A DNA stretch of 31,970 bases from an uncultured Pseudomonadota bacterium (GCA_900313285.1 OMQP01000002.1:11955-43924); one strand, 5' to 3'. Counted from the stretch's first letter, positions 1 to 6,827 are shown. Notes: generated by a model from the letters alone, not told the origin. Numbers and translations: made by a program.

Positions 1-18
1 TAATATATGCGTTGCCTT

Positions 19-94
19 GCCAGTTTAGCTCAGTTGGTAGAGCATCTGATTTGTAATCAGAGGGTCGTTGGTTCAAGTCCGACAACTGGCACCA
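19..94 (+). tRNA. tRNA-Thr (anticodon TGT)
   Basis: Full cloverleaf. The 7-bp acceptor stem GCCAGTT/AACTGGC is followed by discriminator A and an encoded CCA end (92-94). The anticodon stem TCTGA/TCAGA (45-49/57-61) closes a 7-nt loop with anticodon TGT at 52-54, which reads ACA (Thr). The T arm contains GGTTCAAGTCC. A hairpin terminator follows 6 nt after the CCA. Confidence 0.97.
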
Positions 95-100
95 GAAATT

Positions 101-126
101 AACCCACACTTTCGTGTGGGTTTTAT
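101..126. terminator. Shared terminator of tRNA-Thr and HNH gene
   Basis: Inverted repeat AACCCACAC / GTGTGGGTT (101-109/114-122) with a TTTC loop, followed by TTTT on the plus strand. It lies between the tRNA and the stop codon of the minus-strand HNH gene (stop at 126-128), so it can end both transcripts; the U-run is clearer on the plus strand. Confidence 0.8.
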
Positions 127-1154
127 TATTTTGATTTTGTCATTACAGACAACATACTTTTATTCAGCATTATTCCCAATTTACTTTCTTTTGTTTGAAA
201 CAATGAACGTTCCGCAATTATATTCTGGAATTTTAAAACATCTGGTTCCAATGCTGGCCATGTCGTAGTTTTCATTTTTAAATTAACCAATGAATTTGGT
301 TGTAAATATTTTATGTTATTAACATTACCTTTTTGAAAAAATACTCCACCGATACCTTTGGCAGAATCATAACTGTGATTTACTATATACTGCCCTGCAG
401 AATTATCCTCTATCAGCGGAGCTATTTCATGGTACATCGGCTGAAAGAACGTTACAGATTCTGCATGTGGAATAAAACCTTTTACAACTGGATTTATAAT
501 TTTTTGACGTCCATATTCCAAAGACGCATGGAAAAGACCTTTGTCTTCATCAAACATTTCTGCTTCACGCATGATTGGGAAACCAAGATGAGGCGAAACA
601 AGATTATTTGTAGAAGCATTTAAAAAGTAATAATCATTTATAACCATTGAAAATGCACTTGGACAATATGTAAACCAGGTATTATTTGTACCCATAAATA
701 AAATACCTTTGTTTTCTTTATCTGATAAATTCAATTTACGTATATTGAGCAATCTGTCACATGTCCCAATACGTGAATCAATAAAAAAGTGCGGTTGAAC
801 ATCTGCTTTCAATTCCGGGTCATAACACATCCATGTCAACCACAACCCAATACGAACTTTGTCAAACCAATCCATCAACACATTGGCTTCTGCACCAGAA
901 ATTGCACCACCAGACAATACTTTTTCCATAATTTTTTGGGTTAAAGCTTCCAATTCAGAGTATTTAGAGTTGCATTTTTCACATGCAGGGAAAGTAAAAT
1001 TCATAAAAGATAAATGTTTATAATCCGATGGAAAATCAGTAAAAACGTCTTTCTTTTCACGCCCAGTCATACGAATTAACCATTGGGGAATAACATGTTC
1101 CTTGTTCTTTTTTTCTGGTTTGCCACCACAAAATATACAAAATTTTTCAGACAT
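126..1154 (-). CDS. HNH endonuclease-like zinc-binding protein
   Basis: 342 aa, no signal peptide, preceded by AGGAAA about 8 nt before the ATG. The N-terminal 65 residues have the layout of an HNH/His-Me nuclease with a structural zinc: CxxC at residues 6-9, EHVIPQWL (E19-H20-P23) and CEKCN (C58, C61, N62). The remaining 280 residues, rich in aromatic residues, match no family I recognise. HNH domains cut DNA or RNA; the target here is unknown. No methylase, specificity subunit or helicase lies next to it, so a complete restriction system is not visible. Alone beside a tRNA, it could be a solitary defence nuclease or a remnant of a mobile element. The nuclease-domain call is fairly firm, its biological role is not. 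Confidence 0.75.
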   Translation of the reverse strand: MSEKFCIFCGGKPEKKNKEHVIPQWLIRMTGREKKDVFTDFPSDYKHLSFMNFTFPACEKCNSKYSELEALTQKIMEKVLSGGAISGAEANVLMDWFDKVRIGLWLTWMCYDPELKADVQPHFFIDSRIGTCDRLLNIRKLNLSDKENKGILFMGTNNTWFTYCPSAFSMVINDYYFLNASTNNLVSPHLGFPIMREAEMFDEDKGLFHASLEYGRQKIINPVVKGFIPHAESVTFFQPMYHEIAPLIEDNSAGQYIVNHSYDSAKGIGGVFFQKGNVNNIKYLQPNSLVNLKMKTTTWPALEPDVLKFQNIIAERSLFQTKESKLGIMLNKSMLSVMTKSK

Positions 1155-1198
1155 TTATATTTCCTGTTTTTTACACACGAAAATATAATACAAAATAG

Positions 1199-1579
1199 TT
1201 ATTTTGTCAATCTCTTTTTCTTCAACACAGAATTAACATTGCTAAAAAAATCGCGAGCACCTGGATGCGACATTATAAACTTTCGCAAACCAATAATTAC
1301 TGTTGCCGTCAAAAATCGTTTTATATATTGCGGCGGAACTATATCGAAAAACATATCAAAAAATGTTTGTTTTTGCGTTGTTTCTTCTTTCTTTGGCAAC
1401 CACCAAAACAACAGTCCAAACAACACCGGAACCATTACACAAAAAAGGAAATATTTATACCCTGTTTCACAGAAATTATAATTAAATATACCAAAACAAA
1501 ATTCTGGTATTTGCAGTATAGTTATTGCAATAAATTCATACAACACAAAAAAAGTTATAAAAATTTTTATTTTTCGCAT
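1199..1579 (-). CDS. Small membrane protein, unknown function
   Basis: 126 aa with two hydrophobic segments, at about residues 5-27 and 40-62, followed by a charged KKEETTQK stretch and an amphipathic C-terminal half ending in KKKRLTK. I recognise no family. Codon use is AT-rich like its neighbours. No Shine-Dalgarno is visible before the ATG, but TATAAT occurs about 4 nt upstream, so a very short leader or a leaderless transcript is possible. The gene follows the terminators of the cvpA unit, so it probably has its own promoter. Confidence 0.5.
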   Translation of the reverse strand: MRKIKIFITFFVLYEFIAITILQIPEFCFGIFNYNFCETGYKYFLFCVMVPVLFGLLFWWLPKKEETTQKQTFFDMFFDIVPPQYIKRFLTATVIIGLRKFIMSHPGARDFFSNVNSVLKKKRLTK

Positions 1580-1593
1580 ACAACATTATAAAC

Positions 1594-1620
1594 AATAAAA
1601 AATGTCCTGTGCAACAGGAC
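1594..1620 (-). terminator. Second hairpin downstream of cvpA
   Basis: On the minus strand GTCCTGT / ACAGGAC (1620-1614/1610-1604) with loop TGC is followed by ATTTTTTA. It sits about 20 nt beyond the first cvpA terminator and just upstream of the TATAAT box before the 126-aa gene, so it looks like a tandem back-up terminator. Confidence 0.7.
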
Positions 1621-1631
1621 GCTTTTCCAAA

Positions 1632-1653
1632 CAAAAACCGTCTTTCGACGGTG
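1632..1653 (-). terminator. cvpA terminator
   Basis: On the minus strand ACCGTC GAAA GACGGT is followed by TTTTTG, beginning 3 nt after the cvpA stop codon. The GNRA-type tetraloop (GAAA) and the U-run make a standard intrinsic terminator. Confidence 0.85.
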
Positions 1654-1656
1654 TTA

Positions 1657-2352
1657 TTATTTTTTATTTTCAGATTGAATTGCATTTGCTACAGATTCTA
1701 TCTGTAACAATTGGTTTTCCAATGCTGCACGTTCAGATACTTTATACCCTGTTTCTGGTTCTTTTGTTTCTGATGGCTTTTTTTCAATCATTGGATTTAT
1801 CAAATTTTTATGTTGTTTTCTGTCTTGTTCTAAATCTTTTTTCAACAATTTACTGTTACCAAAGAAGAACCAATCGTCCATTTTTACAGCAGTTAACTGC
1901 ATAACTGTGCGCGTACGCGCATCAACAACCCAATGTGGCAAACCACGCGGCATATCTGAATAATACCACAATACACCCCAATACACAAAACCCATCAACA
2001 AACAGCCACGAACTATTCCAAAAACAACCCCCAACGTTCTGTCAGTCACGGATAAAAAACTGTCCTGGATACGTTCACGTATTTTTTGATTTATAAAACC
2101 AACTACAACCAAAATAACAAAAAACACTATAAAATACGACGCAACCAAAGTCACAACCGTAGAATCAGGCACATCAAACCATTTCTGCAAAAGGCCATCC
2201 AGATATGGTGATGCAAATCTTGCAGAAATCGCCGCCACAACCCAGGACAATGTCGCGATAGTTTCATACACACCACCACGAACAGTTGCCCAGATTGTAG
2301 AAGCCAAAATAATAACAATATAGATATAATCTAAAACTGTTAAATCAAACAT
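1657..2352 (-). CDS. cvpA: CvpA family inner-membrane protein
   Basis: 231 aa. The first 165 residues hold four hydrophobic helices (about 5-25, 30-48, 65-88, 105-130), with the early WATVRGGVYE segment typical of the CvpA/colicin V production family. The C-terminal 65 residues are charged and probably cytoplasmic. CvpA proteins are inner-membrane proteins linked to envelope homeostasis and bile tolerance in enterobacteria; the biochemical role is unsettled. AAGG lies 8 nt before the ATG. It starts 9 nt after the end of the alternative reading frame of the upstream thioredoxin-like gene, which suggests one operon. The terminator hairpins at 1632-1653 and 1594-1620 end the unit. Confidence 0.85.
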   Translation of the reverse strand: MFDLTVLDYIYIVIILASTIWATVRGGVYETIATLSWVVAAISARFASPYLDGLLQKWFDVPDSTVVTLVASYFIVFFVILVVVGFINQKIRERIQDSFLSVTDRTLGVVFGIVRGCLLMGFVYWGVLWYYSDMPRGLPHWVVDARTRTVMQLTAVKMDDWFFFGNSKLLKKDLEQDRKQHKNLINPMIEKKPSETKEPETGYKVSERAALENQLLQIESVANAIQSENKK

Positions 2353-2361
2353 AATTTACCT

Positions 2362-2472
2362 TTATTTATGTTTTTTAAACAACACTAATATTAATCCTAT
2401 TGATAACAAAGCCAACAAACCTATCAACAAGATATTTGTATTGTCACCTGATTTATTCGTTATTTTTTTTTT
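2362..2472 (-). other. Out-of-frame membrane-anchor tail of the thioredoxin-like gene
   Basis: In the +1 frame relative to the upstream gene, the minus strand encodes a 33-residue tail: ITNKSGDNTN, then a hydrophobic stretch of about 19 residues, then FKKHK and a stop. The switch point is a run of ten A (T10 at 2463-2472 on the plus strand). With nine A the two frames would fuse into a protein of about 193 aa with a C-terminal transmembrane anchor. The tail stops 9 nt before the cvpA start, which is normal operon spacing, whereas the upstream frame stops 100 nt short. So the tail is probably real coding sequence, reached by slippage, by phase variation, or hidden by an indel error. Confidence 0.65.
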
Positions 2473-2944
2473 GACTATCTTTTTCGGATATTGCGTTTTT
2501 TCTGTCTGCATGTGCAGCAATAAACGCATCTTTGTCTTTTTCCATTTCTGCTTTATTTGCAGCGGCAGCAGATTTTTGTTCATCTGTCAAATCAGCTTCA
2601 ATAGCTGCACGAAATTCGGGTTGTGACGCATCAGAATAACCCTGAAAACATTTGAATCCGTCTTTAACATTCATATCACCAAAAACCAACACTGGAACGC
2701 CACCAGATTGATAACCACATTTATACAACGCATCAACAAATGCCTGACGGTTATCAACGTTCATAACATTGACTTCTGATACTTTTAAATCAGCATATTC
2801 GTAAATTAAATTATTGCTGATAAAATCACGCGCATGATGACAATGCGGACATGTTGGCGAATAGAAAATTGTTATATCTGCAGCATTGGCATTACCAATA
2901 AAAGTCAAACCTGCAATTGCGAAAAATAAATTTGATAATTTCAT
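2453..2944 (-). CDS. Exported thioredoxin/glutaredoxin-like protein (frame ends at A10 run)
   Basis: 163 aa as read. There is a signal peptide at residues 1-21 (cut after NANA), then a short thioredoxin fold with redox motif CPHC at 32-35, a cis-proline segment GGVPVLVFGD, and an additional Cys pair (positions of YKCGYQ and FKCFQG). A highly charged helical linker (about 120-158) follows. The fold implies thiol-disulfide chemistry in the periplasm, fitting the many Cys-rich exported proteins encoded in the window, although no partner is proven. AGGAG lies 8 nt before the ATG. The frame ends just after a ten-A run, and a membrane tail lies in the next frame (separate entry). A 9-A or slipped version would give an anchored protein of about 193 aa. 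Confidence 0.8.
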   Translation of the reverse strand: MKLSNLFFAIAGLTFIGNANAADITIFYSPTCPHCHHARDFISNNLIYEYADLKVSEVNVMNVDNRQAFVDALYKCGYQSGGVPVLVFGDMNVKDGFKCFQGYSDASQPEFRAAIEADLTDEQKSAAAANKAEMEKDKDAFIAAHADRKNAISEKDSQKKNNE

Positions 2945-2973
2945 TTTTTAATACTCCTTTTCTTCTTTTTGGG

Positions 2974-3003
2974 ATTATAGAAAAAACACAAGAATAAAAG
3001 CAA
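2974..3003 (-). promoter_or_regulatory. Promoter of the thioredoxin-like/cvpA unit
   Basis: On the minus strand TTGCTT (3003-2998), an 18-nt spacer, then a perfect TATAAT (2979-2974), about 30 nt before the ATG at 2944. It is divergent from the plus-strand promoter at 3022-3050. Confidence 0.65.
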
Positions 3004-3021
3004 GTATTTTTTATTTTTCTC

Positions 3022-3050
3022 TTGCGTAAAAATACCAAAGTTTATAAAAT
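3022..3050 (+). promoter_or_regulatory. Promoter of the Cys-rich/GT/NTase unit
   Basis: TTGCGT (3022-3027), a 17-nt spacer, then TAAAAT (3045-3050), about 20 nt before the ATG at 3072. It lies back to back with the minus-strand promoter. Confidence 0.5.
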
Positions 3051-3071
3051 ATTTTTCAAGAGTACGGAAGG

Positions 3072-4175
3072 ATGAACAAGCTTAGTGTTTTTTTATGGCA
3101 TTTATTTGGTATCACCATAGCAATATCATGGGACACCAGGGCGGAAGCGTGTGACCCAGGTACATACAGGATACAATGCGCAAAGAATTGTCCAGATAAT
3201 GGACATGGAGTTGGTTACGGTATTTGTCCTCAGGGGACATATTCAACAGCAGAAAATTGTAATAAATCACTAGAAGGTGGTGCATGCACTTTGTGTCAAG
3301 AAGGCAGAACCACATCTGGAACACTCAGTTCATCTTGCGATGCAGAATGTCCAAATTCAGCAAACGTCAAAACATGGAAAAGAGTTACCAGGACATCCAA
3401 TAAAATAGAACATTTATGTGAAATAGACACATGTATAGACGGATATGAAAAATCAGGCGCATTTCCATATGTATGCACAAAAATTGATAATCCTGATGCT
3501 GTTCCTGGTTATTTGGGAATTTATTCCGAGGGTAAAGATTACGGAAAAACTCATATTTTATGTCCAAAGGGTCAATATGTGTATTCTTGTGGCAAATACA
3601 TTATCGGATACAATTGGTTAACCAGTGTCACACTAACCGATTTAAAAGGCGTCAAGCACACTACCGATAATTATAATATTGGCAATAATACACTTGAAAA
3701 AATGAATCAAATGCGTGGTTTCTTTGGTAACCAAATGATTAATTACGAACGTGGATGTATCACTGATTCTGAAAGTGGCAATTACACGTGCGAACAAAAA
3801 GGAAACAAAGACGCAAGCGAAGACAGAGATTTAATACTGGGGCTTGCATGCAATCCGTTTATTAGCGGTGAAGATGTAAAATGTGCAGTATGTCCAGATG
3901 GTGGCACAGTTGAAAAGTCATCCGTACAAATTGACAATTACAATCCTTCATCATTATTGTTAATACGAAACTCTTGGAATTTTCATACCATTGCCGATTG
4001 TTATGTGTCTGAATTTGAAGATAATTCTGGATCTTTCATTTATGTTCCAGAAGCGTCAGATTTATCCAACCAGCAGGGTGCCCAATGTTATTATTCAAAA
4101 TCCACGGCAAGTGTTGCCGGTGATTACCTATCAGATTTATTTGTGACACCTGATTCTAAATCCGGAAAAAATTAA
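3072..4175 (+). CDS. Exported cysteine-rich protein with GCC2/GCC3-like repeats
   Basis: 367 aa. Residues 1-26 form a signal peptide ending ...TRAEA, directly followed by the first Cys. The protein has 21 Cys. The N-terminal 130 residues show the spacing CxxGTY...C...C..C..G.T.SG..SSSC, which resembles the GCC2/GCC3 (ephrin-receptor-like) modules of eukaryotic surface proteins. The C-terminal part is less repetitive but keeps Cys pairs, for example CAVCPDGG. This suggests a disulfide-stabilised surface or secreted protein. The SD-like GGAAGG directly abuts the ATG, which is unusually close. The stop TAA overlaps the next ATG (TAATG), so the glycosyltransferase is translationally coupled. Function unknown; the relationship to eukaryotic modules is by Cys spacing only. 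Confidence 0.75.
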   Translation: MNKLSVFLWHLFGITIAISWDTRAEACDPGTYRIQCAKNCPDNGHGVGYGICPQGTYSTAENCNKSLEGGACTLCQEGRTTSGTLSSSCDAECPNSANVKTWKRVTRTSNKIEHLCEIDTCIDGYEKSGAFPYVCTKIDNPDAVPGYLGIYSEGKDYGKTHILCPKGQYVYSCGKYIIGYNWLTSVTLTDLKGVKHTTDNYNIGNNTLEKMNQMRGFFGNQMINYERGCITDSESGNYTCEQKGNKDASEDRDLILGLACNPFISGEDVKCAVCPDGGTVEKSSVQIDNYNPSSLLLIRNSWNFHTIADCYVSEFEDNSGSFIYVPEASDLSNQQGAQCYYSKSTASVAGDYLSDLFVTPDSKSGKN

Positions 4176-4969
4176 TGTACGAAAACAAGATTATCAGTAT
4201 TGTAATAAAAAATGCGAATGACATATTAGCCATCGAATCTTTAAAGCAACAAAACTTTAAAGGTTGGGAATGTTTTTTAATAAATAACTCTGTAGAAAAC
4301 ATAAATGAACATATTGCAACCGATTCAAGATTTCATCTTTTGAAAACAGACAATATAAACGATGCAATACAACTGGCGAATGGTAATTACATTATTATTA
4401 TAAATGCCGATGATGTCTTTATTCCATCAGCATTGGATTATATTTATCATATGATTTATTTAACAGATGCAGATATCATCAATTTCAAATCTAAACAATT
4501 AGATACTTCAAATGGAATAAAAAATTCAAAACCAGACTTTAATTACATCTGTCAAAAACATTATATATTGGAACATGCTTTTGATGATTTATCATGCTTT
4601 TGTATAAAAAACGATGTAATTTGCAAAACACAAGATTTTTCATCAGATCACTTGATTGTATTTGACGCATTAAAAAATGCAAAAGATATGACAATTACTG
4701 TACAAACATATTTATTAAAAAAAACACAACATCACATTGTCCAAGAATCATCTGAATACATAAAAATCATTGATAATTTTTTAAATAATAAAAATGAATT
4801 TTCGCCAGATTTTTGGAAAAAATATTTTGCAACTATAATGCCTGATTTAGTTATCCAAACAAAACAAACAAAAAAAACCTTTATTGCATTGTGTAAAAAA
4901 ATCCCATTAAAATTGATACCATTGAAATACAGATTAACTTTATTTATAATGCGAATTATAAACAGATAA
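4175..4969 (+). CDS. GT2-like (GT-A fold) glycosyltransferase
   Basis: 264 aa. It begins with a short strand (ISIVIKNAND), then SLKQQNFKGWECFLINN, and carries ANGNYIIIINADDVFIPSAL (residues 68-87), the GT2 hallmark with the metal/nucleotide-binding acidic pair D79-D80. These enzymes move a sugar from a nucleotide-sugar to an acceptor. The C-terminal 130 residues are Lys/Ile-rich and diverged, ending in a basic, amphipathic segment that could touch the membrane. At 264 aa it is compact. It overlaps the upstream Cys-rich gene by one base and precedes the nucleotidyltransferase by 6 nt, so the three are likely co-expressed. Acceptor unknown; modification of the neighbouring exported protein or of a surface glycan is a guess. 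Confidence 0.75.
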   Translation: MYENKIISIVIKNANDILAIESLKQQNFKGWECFLINNSVENINEHIATDSRFHLLKTDNINDAIQLANGNYIIIINADDVFIPSALDYIYHMIYLTDADIINFKSKQLDTSNGIKNSKPDFNYICQKHYILEHAFDDLSCFCIKNDVICKTQDFSSDHLIVFDALKNAKDMTITVQTYLLKKTQHHIVQESSEYIKIIDNFLNNKNEFSPDFWKKYFATIMPDLVIQTKQTKKTFIALCKKIPLKLIPLKYRLTLFIMRIINR

Positions 4970-4975
4970 TAATAC

Positions 4976-5710
4976 ATGTTAAGAAAACATAAAAATCTTG
5001 ATAAAAAAATTTGGGTTCAGAATGACAAACTGCATTCTGATGTTCAAGATATGCTTTTGTCTATAGTTTGGTGTTTTATAGATTTTTTACGCAACAAACA
5101 TGATTTGCATATAAAAAATTCAGACGTCAAAGATATTATTTTATTTGGTTCTATGACAAATTATTTTTATACAAAAAAATCTGATATAGATATTTGTATC
5201 GTACTTGACATGACAGGGCTTTCAAAACAGTATCCAAATTTGAACATAGCCCAAACTTTAAAGTTATATTATTACGATTGGGCCATGATACATTTATGTA
5301 ATATCAAAGGGCGCAAAATCGATTTAAATATTGAAGATATGAATAATAATCCTTTTGGTGGCAGATACAGAACAGGTTCTAATTACTCTTTGTTAAACAA
5401 AGAATGGATTTTCAAACAAACACCTATATCTGATGACGATTTTAAAAAGATAAGAAAAAGTGGTATTGCTCTTTACAAACGTATCATGCAAGATTATAAC
5501 AAAGTGAAACATGATGGTTTTCAAATGCAAGATATGGAAATTTTGTATAAAAACATAATGGCATCAAAACGTGCAACATATAATTTAAACTATCAACAGG
5601 TTATAACACCTATGTATATTGCTTTTAACGAATTAAAAAAACACCATATCATAGATAAAATGCACAAAAAAATAATAAAAATTCAAACAAAAAAATTCAC
5701 ATTAAAATAA
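4976..5710 (+). CDS. GSx10DxD nucleotidyltransferase
   Basis: 244 aa. The Pol-beta-type NTase core is intact: FGSMTNYFYTKKSDIDICIV gives G58-S59, D70 and D72, and KIDLNIED gives the third carboxylate D116. All three metal ligands are present, so it is probably active. A helical N-terminal 50 residues precede the core and a Lys-rich helical tail follows. The segment from the third Asp through YRTGSNYSLLNKEWI recalls NTases I associate with tailed phages, but this is from memory and unsearched. It does not look like a HEPN/MNT pair: no HEPN gene is adjacent. Last gene of the exported-protein/GT/NTase unit. It converges with the next minus-strand gene with one base between stops and no hairpin, so the transcripts probably overlap. 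Substrate unknown. Confidence 0.75.
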   Translation: MLRKHKNLDKKIWVQNDKLHSDVQDMLLSIVWCFIDFLRNKHDLHIKNSDVKDIILFGSMTNYFYTKKSDIDICIVLDMTGLSKQYPNLNIAQTLKLYYYDWAMIHLCNIKGRKIDLNIEDMNNNPFGGRYRTGSNYSLLNKEWIFKQTPISDDDFKKIRKSGIALYKRIMQDYNKVKHDGFQMQDMEILYKNIMASKRATYNLNYQQVITPMYIAFNELKKHHIIDKMHKKIIKIQTKKFTLK

Positions 5711-5711
5711 T

Positions 5712-6038
5712 CTAGTGACCGTGTGCACAAAGATGTAAAACTATACTTACCACAAACAAAACAGTTATTATTGATAATATAATTTTTTGTGTCTTGTGCG
5801 ATTTTTCATCACCGCATTCTGTACATGGACAATCTTGCATAGTTAACACCCACGACAATCCTAACATCAAAGCCGAAAACACAAACAACCATGGTTCTAT
5901 CCATTCTGGAATAAAAGATGTATGTGCAATTTCTGGTGCAAATAAACCAACCAAAGATAAAACTATTGGTAAGACACAACAAAACAAATGTGGCAATATT
6001 GATGCGATTATCCCTAATTTTACTGCTTTATTTTTCAT
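5712..6038 (-). CDS. Small Cys-rich membrane protein, possibly metal-related
   Basis: 108 aa with three hydrophobic segments (about 8-32, 48-68, 86-104). There is a Cys-Cys pair at residues 20-21 inside the first helix, a CPCTEC cluster in the second loop, and HLCAHGH at the C-terminus. Paired Cys in helix 1 followed by a loop CxC/CxxC resembles MerT/MerC-type small metal transporters, but I cannot assign it to one. AGGAAT precedes the ATG by 6 nt. It lies 20 nt downstream of tRNA-Arg on the same strand and may be co-transcribed with it. Metal binding is an inference from Cys/His placement. Confidence 0.6.
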   Translation of the reverse strand: MKNKAVKLGIIASILPHLFCCVLPIVLSLVGLFAPEIAHTSFIPEWIEPWLFVFSALMLGLSWVLTMQDCPCTECGDEKSHKTQKIILSIITVLFVVSIVLHLCAHGH

Positions 6039-6057
6039 TTTTTATTCCTTTATTTTT

Positions 6058-6133
6058 TGGCGTCCCCAGCAGAATTCGAATCTGCATCTAATCCTTAGGA
6101 GGGATTTGTTCTATCCAATTGAACTATAGGGAC
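6058..6133 (-). tRNA. tRNA-Arg (anticodon CCT)
   Basis: On the minus strand the acceptor stem GTCCCTA/TGGGGAC (one G-T pair) is followed by discriminator G and an encoded CCA (6060-6058). The anticodon stem AATCC/GGATT closes loop CTCCTAA with anticodon CCT, which reads AGG (Arg). The T arm GATTCGAATTC is intact. Confidence 0.95.
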
Positions 6134-6193
6134 AGCGTGAAAAATTCTACACTAATAAAAAAATAAATCAACATTTAGTGATTGCAATCTTAA

Positions 6194-6199
6194 AAAGGG
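6194..6199 (+). promoter_or_regulatory. -10 box upstream of ihfA
   Basis: A perfect TATAAT preceded by TTG lies about 30 nt before the ihfA start. No good -35 was found at 16-18 nt. Confidence 0.5.
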
Positions 6200-6227
6200 C
6201 TTGTATAATTGTAATATAAAGGAAAAA

Positions 6228-6536
6228 ATGATGGCAACTGTAACACGTATAGATTTGGCAAATGCATTACGGGAACGTTTTGGTTTGACCGCATCAGATT
6301 CATACAAAATGATTGATATCATATTTGATGAAATCGAACAATCACTGGTTCACGGCGAAGATGTAAAAATTACTGGATTTGGCACTTTCAAAATACTCGC
6401 CAAGGCCGCACGTATCGGTCGCAACCCAAAAACCGGTGTTCCAGCGGTAATATCTGCACGTCGCGTTGCAACATTTCATCCAGGTAACGAATTTAGAAAA
6501 ATTGTTGCTAAGAAAAACAAAAGGGGATTGTTATGA
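6228..6536 (+). CDS. ihfA: Integration host factor / HU family protein, alpha-like
   Basis: About 102 aa from the ATG at 6228 (or 101 from the adjacent ATG at 6231, which has better spacing to AAAGGA at 6218-6223). A longer in-frame extension to 6201 lacks an SD and covers the -10 box, so I reject it. It shows the full HU/IHF fold: two N-terminal helices, VKITGFGTFK, the DNA-inserting RNPKTG arm tip, then SARRVATFHPGNEF, which resembles IHF-alpha (RRVLTFRPS) more than HU. The protein bends DNA as a dimer in the nucleoid. The next gene overlaps by four bases (ATGA). In many alphaproteobacteria ihfA lies near plsX and fabH; here plsX is 15 kb away. Confidence 0.85.
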   Translation: MMATVTRIDLANALRERFGLTASDSYKMIDIIFDEIEQSLVHGEDVKITGFGTFKILAKAARIGRNPKTGVPAVISARRVATFHPGNEFRKIVAKKNKRGLL

Positions 6537-6793
6537 CCAAACAAAAACGCGATACAACTGGCATGAAGGACATGTTTGAAGAAGCAAAACGCGACGTCAT
6601 CGAAAGAATAGATGCACGCATAGCAGAATTACAACTTCAAATCAGCGGTCTTGAACACAGCAACAATCAATATGACAATGGACTTGGTGATATAGAAGAC
6701 AGAAATGAAATAAACGCGTTGAATAATGAAATACGCATATTAGAAAAAGAACGAAACGAAAAAATAGCCGAATTGACAATAAACGCACGATAA
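6533..6793 (+). CDS. Small coiled-coil protein, unknown
   Basis: 86 aa, soluble and highly charged. Residues 12-82 are predicted by eye to form heptad-like helices (AELQLQISGLEHS..., NALNNEIRILEKERNEKIAEL), so it is a likely coiled-coil dimer. It starts inside the end of ihfA (ATGA overlap), implying translational coupling to the DNA-bending protein, and ends at a strong terminator. No family recognised; a nucleoid- or DNA-associated partner of IHF is a guess from position only. Confidence 0.65.
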   Translation: MTKQKRDTTGMKDMFEEAKRDVIERIDARIAELQLQISGLEHSNNQYDNGLGDIEDRNEINALNNEIRILEKERNEKIAELTINAR

Positions 6794-6799
6794 AAAAAC

Positions 6800-6827
6800 A
6801 ACCGCCAAAACGGCGGTTTATTTTTTT
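6800..6827. terminator. Bidirectional terminator between the ihfA unit and the M13 peptidase
   Basis: AACCGCC / GGCGGTT (6800-6806/6812-6818) is flanked by T-rich DNA on the plus side (TTTATTTTTTT) and A-rich DNA on the other (T-run on the minus strand). It serves both convergent genes. Confidence 0.9.

Noticed and set aside
68..268. 66-aa plus-strand frame running from the tRNA into the HNH gene
   Set aside because: It begins inside tRNA-Thr, crosses the terminator and is antisense to a well-supported gene.
4976..5710. HEPN/MNT toxin-antitoxin pair
   Set aside because: The nucleotidyltransferase is larger than typical MNT proteins and no HEPN gene lies beside it.
1..6200. Genomic island bounded by tRNA-Thr and tRNA-Arg
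   Set aside because: No integrase, no recombinase, and no visible copy of either tRNA 3' end inside; the accessory look is suggestive only.
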